In this document: piece after piece, positions 1-5,092 of the stretch
Layout of the letters: every line of letters begins with the position of its first letter
Numbering within the stretch: the stretch's first letter is position 1
Assembly: GCA_945868935.1 (NCBI GenBank)
Contig: CAMBNE010000113.1
Span: 1-5,092, forward strand
Direction of reading: 5' to 3'
DNA length: 5,092 bases
Source of the DNA: an uncultured Clostridia bacterium
GTDB lineage: Bacteria > Bacillota > Clostridia > Oscillospirales > Acutalibacteraceae
Position numbers and translations under genes: made by a program
Notes under the pieces: generated by a model
What the model saw: only the letters and a program-made list of their open reading frames with translations
What the model was told of the DNA's origin: nothing
Databases searched by the model: none

Positions 1-676
1 TCATCAGTTTAATTTTGATAAAGCCTGTTGTGAGGAGAATAAGAACAGATACTTGTCGGTGAAATTCAATCCCGATATGTTTGAAAAGGGGAGTGTGGTT
101 TATCCTGACGTTGTTTGCAGTGTGAACAATACATATCTGCCCGAGAGCGACGGAAGCGTTAACATTTCAGCGTCGAATATTTTCGGAATTTATCCTCCGA
201 CCTTAAAAATAAATTGTGATGCAAAGCAGAAATACAAGACCTGCAAAAAGTATGATACCAAACCTATGATGTCACAAAACGCCGATGAGTATGAAAACGA
301 AAACGTAAAGGCTGAAATCCTTAAAAACGGCGATGTGTCTTTTCAGTATCTTGTTAAAGCAAATAGGGGCGAGCCGCTTAATCTGACGGCAAGAGTTCAT
401 AATGTTTACAGCGAATATCTTAAATATGATACGCAGAAAACGGTCATAAGCGTGCTTGTAAACGACAAACCGTATGCGGTGTTTGACGGAAGCGAGTATC
501 TTGAAATTGACGTGGAGCAGAACACATATTATACCTATGATTTTGAGCTTGACAGCAATGATTTAAACGAGATGAATAAGGTGCAGATTTATGCCTGTCA
601 GCTCAAAGGTACGGAACAAAATCCCTACAATACAATTGCAATAAGCACTCCGCTATATGTGCAGGTGGAGGAGTGA
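1..676 (+). CDS. Beta-rich, probably extracytoplasmic protein of unknown family (5'-truncated by window edge)
   Basis: The frame is open from base 2 to the TGA at 674-676 and gives 224 visible residues. A TTG at 53 and an ATG at 77 are in frame, but the reading frame continues upstream with protein-like sequence (HQFNFDKACCEENKNRY). The closest ribosome-binding-like run, GAGGAG at 32-37, is 15 bases from the TTG, so I treat the gene as cut by the window edge. I do not recognise the family. No membrane helix is visible. From about residue 102 to 222 there are alternating hydrophobic/polar stretches rich in Tyr, Asn, Val and Thr (VSFQYLVKA, VISVLVNDKPYAVF, TYYTYDFEL, VQIYACQL, TPLYVQV), which suggest a beta-sandwich, Ig-like fold. 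Cysteines are at residues 9, 10, 39, 72, 81 and 199. The last codons contain the ribosome binding site of the ATPase gene, so it belongs to the same operon. A role as an exported or surface-exposed partner of the transporter is inference. The unseen N-terminus could hold a signal peptide, lipobox or membrane anchor. Confidence 0.72.
   Translation, partial: HQFNFDKACCEENKNRYLSVKFNPDMFEKGSVVYPDVVCSVNNTYLPESDGSVNISASNIFGIYPPTLKINCDAKQKYKTCKKYDTKPMMSQNADEYENENVKAEILKNGDVSFQYLVKANRGEPLNLTARVHNVYSEYLKYDTQKTVISVLVNDKPYAVFDGSEYLEIDVEQNTYYTYDFELDSNDLNEMNKVQIYACQLKGTEQNPYNTIAISTPLYVQVEE
667..671 (+). promoter_or_regulatory. Ribosome binding site GGAGG that fixes the ATPase start at 679
   Basis: GGAGG lies 7 bases before ATG 679, which is ideal spacing. 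An in-frame GTG at 673 would leave only one base between the site and the start, so the longer GTG reading (two more residues, Met-Ile) is unlikely. The site sits inside the final codons of the upstream gene, whose TGA ends two bases before the ATG. This arrangement favours translational coupling. Confidence 0.8.
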
Positions 677-678
677 TT

Positions 679-1554
679 ATGAGTACGCTTGAGCTTAAAT
701 CAATCAGTAAGTCATACGGAAAGAAACAGGTGCTTGATAATCTTAATTGCACTTTTGAAAAGGGCGTTTACGGCTTGCTCGGACCTAACGGAGCAGGCAA
801 GACAACGCTTATAAGCATAATAGTGAATATCCTTAATGCAGACAGCGGAGAGGTTTTGTTCGGCGGAAAACTCGTAAAAGTTCTCGGCTCGGATTACTAT
901 GACGATATCGGCTATCTTCCGCAGTATCCGCATTTTTACTCAAACTATACGGCGCAGGAGTTTCTTGAATACATAGCCGTAATAAAAGGACTTTCAAAAA
1001 AGAAAGCAAAGCAGAAAATTGACGAGCTTTTTGAGTTTGTTAATCTGCAAAATGATAAAAAGAAAAAGGTAGGAGCGTATTCGGGCGGTATGCGCCAAAG
1101 GCTCGGAATTGCGCAGGCACTTATAAATAATCCCGAAATTCTGATTCTCGACGAGCCGACAGCAGGACTTGACCCGAAGGAGAGAATACGCTTTCGCAAT
1201 CTGATTTCAAGAATCAGCGAGGACAAAACGGTTATTCTTGCAACGCATATAGTAACCGACGTTGAGTCAATTGCAAGAGATGTAATTCTTATTAACAAAG
1301 GACGAATAATCTGCAATGATACTCCCGAAAATCTGATTGAATCAATAAACGGCAAGGTGTGGTCGTTTGAGATTCCTCACAATGAAATTGAAGATTCGTT
1401 ATCACAATTTATCGTGAGCAATGTGCAGTATTCGGGGGACGGATTCCTTATTAAAACAGTCGGAGAAAAGCCGTGTAAAAGTGCGCAGAATGTGCCTGCA
1501 ACGCTTGAGGAGGTTTACCTCTGTTATGTATCCGAAAGCGGCGGTGAAATATGA
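679..1554 (+). CDS. ABC transporter ATP-binding protein (ABC-2 exporter type, CcmA/BcrA-like)
   Basis: This 291-residue cytoplasmic ATPase hydrolyses ATP to power the two permeases encoded just downstream. All motifs of an active nucleotide-binding domain are present: A-loop Tyr13, Walker A GPNGAGKT at 35-42 (Lys41), Q-loop Gln82 in YLPQYPHF, signature YSGGMRQR at 134-141, Walker B ILILDEP at 154-160 with catalytic Glu159, D-loop AGLD at 162-165, and switch His190 in ATHIVTDVE. The YSGGM form of the signature is common in the ABC-2 drug/peptide exporter branch. After the core there is a C-terminal extension of about 65 residues ending in PATLEEVYLCYV (273-284), which matches the tail usual in this branch; the total length is normal. 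The start ATG 679 is chosen from the GGAGG at 667-671. The stop overlaps the next gene as ATGA. No key residue is missing. The substrate class (peptide, lipid, ion) cannot be told from the ATPase. Confidence 0.96.
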   Translation: MSTLELKSISKSYGKKQVLDNLNCTFEKGVYGLLGPNGAGKTTLISIIVNILNADSGEVLFGGKLVKVLGSDYYDDIGYLPQYPHFYSNYTAQEFLEYIAVIKGLSKKKAKQKIDELFEFVNLQNDKKKKVGAYSGGMRQRLGIAQALINNPEILILDEPTAGLDPKERIRFRNLISRISEDKTVILATHIVTDVESIARDVILINKGRIICNDTPENLIESINGKVWSFEIPHNEIEDSLSQFIVSNVQYSGDGFLIKTVGEKPCKSAQNVPATLEEVYLCYVSESGGEI

Positions 1555-2765
1555 GAATTGTAAAATGCGAGCTTAAGAAGATTTTTAAAAACAGGGTGAT
1601 TTTTATCGCCCTTGCCGTGTTTTTACTGCTGAATATTATAAATATTTACCGCAATTATAATATTCATAACGGCGTTGATGATTGCGTAGTCACAGGTCAG
1701 CTTTATCTGCGTGAACAGCTTGACGGTGAACTTACGGAGGATAAAAGAGCTCTGATTTATCAGCAGGCTGAAAAGGTGTCGGGATTGCTTTATAACAAAA
1801 AGTATGCTAATCAGACTGCACCCGAAAATGATTTTATTACGGGTTATGCGTTCTGGGATTCACAGCTTTGGAATACGTACAGGGATTACATTGACAAAGC
1901 ACAGAGCTTTAATGAAAATATTGAACAAAAGTCTGCCGAGGCACTGAAAAAAGCAGAGTATTACAGCGGAAAGAACGAGTTTTACGAGGCGGAAAACAAA
2001 CTATATTACAATACATATTCGGGCAGAAAAATAACCGGAATTTACGATACAAACGGACTTCCCGATTATTTTAGATACAGTCTTTCGTCGGTTTTGTCGG
2101 TGATAATGCTTTTGCTCGGAGTTGTACCGATTTTCAGCAGTGAATGTGAATGCGATATGGATACCGTTCTGCTGACCTCAAAAAACGGCAGAAGAAAAAC
2201 TGCTTTTGCAAAAATAATTTCTGCACTGATATACTCTTTTGCAATTGAGCTTGTCTTTTCAATATGCGATTTTTTGTCGTTTATGTGCTTTGCAAGACTT
2301 GACGGCTTGGGTCAGTCTTTATACGCTGTTCAGGGCTTTGGAATGTGCAGTGCAGATATTACGGTGTGGCAGTTCTGTTTAATTTTATTTGCAATGAGAA
2401 CAATCGGAATGTCTGTAATCTGCCTTGTATTTTTGCTATTGTCAAAGCTGTTCAGACGCTCTGTTGCTCCCTTTGTAACGGGTGCTTGCTTGTTTTTTTC
2501 ACTTATGCTCATAAAGACGTTTTTTACCGACACATCAGGGGAGATTATTAATATTTTCAATCCGATTTCTCTGCTTGTTTCCTTCAATTATTTTTGCGAT
2601 TTTACGGCAGTAAATCTATTTGGTACGCCTGTGTTCAGCTACGTAATTGTCGGCTCTGTCGGCGTTGTCATTGTATTTATTTTGTGCGTTTTGATATTTT
2701 CAATGCCGCTTAAAATGCAGTTGAGATTTCCTAAACTTACTTTCAGAAGGAGTGTACGTTTATGA
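1551..2765 (+). CDS. ABC-2 type permease with large TM1-TM2 ectodomain
   Basis: This 404-residue integral membrane protein probably forms one half of the transport channel. The short N-terminus (MRIVKCELKKIFKNR) has the basic amphipathic character typical of ABC-2 permeases. Helix 1 is at about 16-34. A polar region of about 140 residues (35-175) follows; it is rich in Lys, Glu, Tyr and Asn and partly helical, and should lie outside the membrane. Helices 2-6 are near 176-196, 222-247, 271-297, 304-325 and 361-385, with a basic cytoplasmic tail (FPKLTFRRSVRL). Between helices 2 and 3 lies FSSECECDMDTVLLTSKNGRRKTAFAKI (in two parts: FSSECECDMD at 195-204, TVLLTSKNGRRK at 205-216). It fits the family pattern of an acidic stretch, LLxTSxxGR and a basic end, which is thought to form the coupling helix region facing the ATPase. 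The start ATG overlaps the ATPase stop (ATGA); only a weak GGTGA lies 3 bases upstream, so translation is probably coupled. The residue boundaries of the helices are by eye. Confidence 0.9.
   Translation: MRIVKCELKKIFKNRVIFIALAVFLLLNIINIYRNYNIHNGVDDCVVTGQLYLREQLDGELTEDKRALIYQQAEKVSGLLYNKKYANQTAPENDFITGYAFWDSQLWNTYRDYIDKAQSFNENIEQKSAEALKKAEYYSGKNEFYEAENKLYYNTYSGRKITGIYDTNGLPDYFRYSLSSVLSVIMLLLGVVPIFSSECECDMDTVLLTSKNGRRKTAFAKIISALIYSFAIELVFSICDFLSFMCFARLDGLGQSLYAVQGFGMCSADITVWQFCLILFAMRTIGMSVICLVFLLLSKLFRRSVAPFVTGACLFFSLMLIKTFFTDTSGEIINIFNPISLLVSFNYFCDFTAVNLFGTPVFSYVIVGSVGVVIVFILCVLIFSMPLKMQLRFPKLTFRRSVRL
2745..2752 (+). promoter_or_regulatory. Ribosome binding site AGAAGGAG for the permease-propeller fusion gene
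   Basis: AGAAGGAG ends 9 bases before ATG 2762 and lies within the last codons of the preceding permease gene. A second in-frame ATG at 2771 is 18 bases away and so is less likely. Unlike the ATPase/permease junction, this ATGA overlap has its own strong site, which may give independent initiation of the last gene as well as coupling. Confidence 0.75.
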
Positions 2766-4795
2766 GGCTGATGAATGCGGAATTTAAAAAGCTGTTTCTC
2801 AATAACAAAATGCTGTTGCTTTTTGTTGCAGTAATAATTTTCTCGTTATTTACTCAGCTTGGTGCAAATGTTTACCCTGTTTTCAGCGATGAAAGCAATC
2901 AGCAATTTTACAAAAGCTGTATGGAAAAGCTCAACGGCGAATACACAGCCGAAAAAGGTCAGCTTATTTCGGATTTGCAGGCTGAATACAACAGCATAAG
3001 CACTTCTTTTTCACAGCTTGAAAAAGAGTATTCGGAAGGTGAAATTACGTCCGAGGAATATATGAAAAGGCTTTCCGAACTGAGCGAATTATCATCGCAG
3101 GGAAATGTTGTTGAATATCTTGCATCCTGCGATAAATACGTCATAGAAGATACCGTAAATCACTATTTTGTTGACTATACAGGATGGGGACAGCTCTTTC
3201 AGACTTACGGCTTTGACTTCTTGTTATTAATTTTTACGCTGATTATTTCGGTGGTTTCAATCGCAGTTGAACAGAATTCGGATATGACAACGATAAACTC
3301 CGTCAGCGTAAAAGGGAGAAGAGCACTCGGCAAAAGCAAGGTGCTTGTTGTGCTCTCTTCGGTTGCAGTTTTAACTGTTATTGTCGGAATAATTCATTAC
3401 GTTGTCTATGCTTCAAAGTATAACCTTGTCGGATTTGACTATCCCTTGCAGAGTGTGAAAAGCTTTTCGGGAGCAACAAAAAATCTGACTCTCGGTCAGG
3501 CTTACATAGCTCTTGTAATTACTAAAATTGTCGGTTACTGTTCGTTTTCTGCGTTCGCAATGTTTTTTGCGGTGCTGTTTAAAAAGGCTGTTCCTGCAAT
3601 GACCTTTTCGCTTGCTACAGTTTTAGTGCCTATGTATATTCTGAACTCCTCAACTGAAGGACAACTGCGTTATCTTCTTCCTTTGCCTGTCGGTGCGATG
3701 ATGTCAACGGGGTACATAAACGGTACGCAGAAAATGGACATAGGTGACGAGTATATTTTCAGAGAGGTATCAACGCCGCAGATGATTATCGTGTTTTCTA
3801 TTCTTATTTTAGTTTCATTTCTGATGCTTGCATTTACGTCACGCAGACTTTCGGGTAAGAGATTTTACGTTCCTCATTTAAAAAAGCCTATGTTTGCAGT
3901 GTTGTCTACTGTAATGATTTTTTCGCTGTGTTCCTGTTCATCAGGAGTCGATTTTAAAGAAGCGTCCGATAATTATATTATCATAGCCGACACCAATCTG
4001 ATTTACTCAAAGTCGGAGAAAATGATAATAAGCGTTGACGAGCTTCCCACGGATACTCCGAATACGGTGGGATTTATCAGCGGAGATACGGCGGTTATCA
4101 AAAACAAAAATACCGTAAGCCTGCTTAATTTGAAAACTTTTGAAAAAATAGAAATTGCCGTTCTCGGAAAAAATTATGAGCTTGACGGATTTCTCGGAAT
4201 GGAGGATTTAGCACCGAGCCTTTCGGGAATGTCAATTGATTTGACTGCACAGAATCTTGAAAATCTTGTCGGAGGTTATGAAAACAAGCTTTATTTTTCT
4301 TCAAGAAACGGAATTACAAGCTACAATGTTTCAGACGGCACGTCAGAAAAGCTGATTGACGGAAAAAACATATTGAATTTTCAGATTAAAAACGGAAATG
4401 CATTCTATATAAATTCGGGCAAGCTTATGAAAATGAATCTAAAAAGTAAAAAAGAGGAGCTGTTAAGTGAGAATAATACAGAAGCTTTTGCTGTCGGCAA
4501 TGAAGATATTTACTACATAAACCTACTTGATAACAGCTATGTTTATTCGGTAAATGACAATAAAACGATATTTGAAAAGCCGTGCAGTTCAATTTGCTTT
4601 AACGGCAACACCCTTGTATGCGTTACGGACGAAGGAGTATATCTCGTCTGCGAAAAAGGTGCAAAGAAAATAAAGGAAACCGAAAATGAAATCTTCATTA
4701 CGGCAGATAAAGAAAATATCTATTTTTTGGATAATGCCGAAACTGTGGCTTTGAATGTTTATGATTATAACGGCGGTTGTTTTTTAATAAAATAA
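2762..4795 (+). CDS. ABC-2 type permease fused to a lipoprotein-like beta-propeller domain
   Basis: This is a 677-residue two-part protein. Residues 1-362 look like the partner of the preceding permease: helix 1 at about 16-35, an extracytoplasmic region (36-150) with a strongly helical, coiled-coil-like stretch near 60-112, and further helices near 150-169, 194-217, 246-272, 276-295 and 340-358. The acidic-to-basic element EQNSDMTTINSVSVKGRRALGK (in parts: EQNSDMTTINS 170-180, VSVKGRRALGK 181-191) sits after helix 2, as in ABC-2 permeases. A basic loop follows (361-375, with RR, GKR and KK), then a short hydrophobic segment 377-389 ending in LCSC (389-392), which looks like a lipoprotein signal peptide. 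Residues about 402-677 are beta-rich repeats of 34-38 residues, resembling a propeller. The frame is continuous; an internal ATG at 3890 (Met377) has no ribosome binding site in front, so I do not split the gene. The start comes from AGAAGGAG at 2745-2752. Six helices alone would leave the C-terminus inside the cell; the seventh segment puts the propeller outside. The ligand is unknown, and a sensing or docking role is inference. Confidence 0.88.
   Translation: MRLMNAEFKKLFLNNKMLLLFVAVIIFSLFTQLGANVYPVFSDESNQQFYKSCMEKLNGEYTAEKGQLISDLQAEYNSISTSFSQLEKEYSEGEITSEEYMKRLSELSELSSQGNVVEYLASCDKYVIEDTVNHYFVDYTGWGQLFQTYGFDFLLLIFTLIISVVSIAVEQNSDMTTINSVSVKGRRALGKSKVLVVLSSVAVLTVIVGIIHYVVYASKYNLVGFDYPLQSVKSFSGATKNLTLGQAYIALVITKIVGYCSFSAFAMFFAVLFKKAVPAMTFSLATVLVPMYILNSSTEGQLRYLLPLPVGAMMSTGYINGTQKMDIGDEYIFREVSTPQMIIVFSILILVSFLMLAFTSRRLSGKRFYVPHLKKPMFAVLSTVMIFSLCSCSSGVDFKEASDNYIIIADTNLIYSKSEKMIISVDELPTDTPNTVGFISGDTAVIKNKNTVSLLNLKTFEKIEIAVLGKNYELDGFLGMEDLAPSLSGMSIDLTAQNLENLVGGYENKLYFSSRNGITSYNVSDGTSEKLIDGKNILNFQIKNGNAFYINSGKLMKMNLKSKKEELLSENNTEAFAVGNEDIYYINLLDNSYVYSVNDNKTIFEKPCSSICFNGNTLVCVTDEGVYLVCEKGAKKIKETENEIFITADKENIYFLDNAETVALNVYDYNGGCFLIK
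3881..3937 (+). other. Internal signal-peptide-like segment with lipobox LCSC (residues 374-392)
   Basis: Residues 374-392 read KKPMFAVLSTVMIFSLCSC. This has the order of a lipoprotein signal: a basic n-region (Lys374-Lys375, preceded by RR at 361-362 and KR at 366-367), a hydrophobic core of only about 13 residues, then L-C-S before Cys392 and a small/polar SSG after it. The core is short for a final permease helix but normal for a signal recognised by Lgt and LspA. If Cys392 is lipidated and cleaved, the propeller would be released from the permease as a membrane-anchored lipoprotein. If not, the segment is a seventh helix. Which of the two occurs cannot be settled from sequence. Confidence 0.6.
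3974..4792 (+). other. Beta-propeller-like repeat domain (residues 405-677)
   Basis: Strand-like starts recur at residues 405 (YIIIAD), 443 (TAVIKN), 510 (LYFSSRNG), 548 (FYINSG), 583 (IYYINLLD), 617 (TLVCVTDEG) and 653 (IYFLDN). Each is followed by a turn and a second strand carrying a Val/Leu/Tyr pattern (ITSYNVSDG, LMKMNLKSK, SYVYSVNDN, VYLVCEKG, VALNVYDYN). The spacing is 34-38 residues except for a longer gap of about 67 between the second and third, which holds an insertion (about 470-505). Seven units would close a seven-bladed propeller. The pattern resembles YxxD/N-type propellers found in clostridial lipoproteins (DUF5050-like), but the family assignment is from memory of the pattern only. 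Confidence 0.5.
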
Positions 4796-4833
4796 TTTTT
4801 TTCGGAATAGGCATCCTGCTTTTACATATTATA

Positions 4834-4862
4834 TTGACAAAAAAATTACATATAAGTATAAT
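4834..4862 (+). promoter_or_regulatory. Sigma-A promoter for the downstream lipoprotein gene
   Basis: TTGACA at 4834-4839 and TATAAT at 4857-4862 are separated by exactly 17 bases. Both hexamers match the vegetative consensus at all positions. Transcription would begin near 4869, which gives an untranslated leader of about 43 bases before ATG 4912. The surrounding 116-base gap is very AT-rich. No clear operator palindrome is seen, so the gene looks strongly and perhaps constitutively transcribed, independent of the transporter operon. Confidence 0.85.
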
Positions 4863-4911
4863 TAAATTATAGATATTTATATATTTAAACAAAAGACGGG
4901 AATGCAATAAT

Positions 4912-5092
4912 ATGAAAAGGATAAGATTATTTTTCTCAATTAACAAAAAATTACTTGTTTTGCTGACTGTTTCTGCTTTGTTAATCTGCTCCGGCTGCGG
5001 TGAAAATGCAAATTCGGTCAGACTTTCAAGCTCCACTATGCCCGATTTTCAGTATATGTTCAAGTATGACGGCGCAAGGATTCCTACGCAGA
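4912..5092 (+). CDS. Putative lipoprotein of unknown function (3'-truncated by window edge)
   Basis: Sixty codons are visible from ATG 4912 to the window edge. The N-terminus is a lipoprotein signal: basic residues (MKRIRLFFSINKK), a hydrophobic core (LLVLLTVSALLI) and CSGC at about residues 26-29, with Cys29 the likely lipidated residue followed by GENAN. The mature part begins with a Ser/Asn-rich linker and then MPDFQYMFKYDGARIPTQ, in which I recognise no domain. The -3 position of the lipobox is Cys rather than Leu, which is tolerated in some clostridial lipoproteins. A weak site, GGGA at 4898-4901, is 10 bases upstream; an earlier ATG at 4902 meets TAA after two codons and is not a start. 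The gene has its own promoter (4834-4862). A working link to the transporter is only suggested by proximity; it could equally be an unrelated surface protein. Confidence 0.8.
   Translation, partial: MKRIRLFFSINKKLLVLLTVSALLICSGCGENANSVRLSSSTMPDFQYMFKYDGARIPTQ

Noticed and set aside
53..58. TTG start for the first gene
   Set aside because: The frame stays open to the left edge with protein-like sequence, and the only GAGGAG run is 15 bases away, so a truncated gene is the better reading.
673..678. GTG start giving the ATPase two extra residues
   Set aside because: It lies only one base after GGAGG. ATG 679 has 7-base spacing and gives the usual family N-terminus.
945..1355. Minus-strand open frame opposite the ATPase gene
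   Set aside because: It is a shadow of a fully motif-supported ATPase, with no ribosome binding site or recognisable domain. The same holds for the other open frames at 712-933, 2330-2587, 2345-2551, 2959-3144 and 4698-5036.
3890..3892. Internal ATG (Met377) as the start of a separate lipoprotein gene
   Set aside because: No ribosome binding site precedes it (the upstream bases are CATTTAAAAAAGCCT) and the frame is continuous with the permease. It remains a possible relic of an old gene boundary.
4767..4785. Intrinsic terminator: ATAAC/GTTGT stem with GGCG loop followed by six T
   Set aside because: The stem is only 5 pairs, mostly A-T with one G-T pair, and lies inside the coding end of the fusion gene. 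It is too weak to call, although the T-run is suggestive.
4810..4824. Short hairpin GCA-TCC-TGC followed by TTTT as terminator
   Set aside because: Three base pairs cannot form a stable terminator.

Overview
The window reads as part of an accessory membrane-transport locus from a low-GC Gram-positive bacterium, most likely a gut-type Clostridia (Oscillospiraceae/Ruminococcaceae-like). The basis is a composition of roughly 40% GC by eye, purine-rich GGAGG-type ribosome binding sites, a textbook sigma-A promoter (TTGACA, 17 bp, TATAAT), and lipoprotein signals of the short Lys-rich, double-Cys kind. This taxonomic guess comes from style, not from a marker gene. All genes lie on the plus strand and there are no RNA genes, IS elements or CRISPR repeats that I can see.

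Layout. (1) Bases 1-676 hold the 3' part of a gene for a beta-rich protein of unknown family whose start lies left of the window. (2) 679-1554 encodes a complete ABC-2-type ATPase. (3) 1551-2765 encodes a six-helix ABC-2 permease with a large ectodomain. (4) 2762-4795 encodes a second ABC-2 permease of the same kind, fused in frame to a lipoprotein-like module: an internal signal-peptide-like segment with an LCSC lipobox, then about 280 residues of beta-propeller-like repeats. (5) A 116-base AT-rich gap carries a perfect sigma-A promoter. (6) 4912-5092 is the 5' end of a separately promoted lipoprotein gene that runs off the right edge.

Genes 1-4 are packed as one operon. The ATPase ribosome binding site lies inside the last codons of gene 1, and the next two junctions are ATGA stop/start overlaps. 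The simplest model is one exporter: an ATPase dimer drives a heterodimer of two permeases, both with helical ectodomains, plus a propeller attached to the second permease on the outer face of the membrane and perhaps the exported beta-rich protein of gene 1. The substrate cannot be read from the sequence. Known ABC-2 systems of similar make-up (BcrAB, LanFEG, NatAB types) handle antimicrobial peptides, lipids or ions. The most unusual point is the permease-lipobox-propeller fusion.
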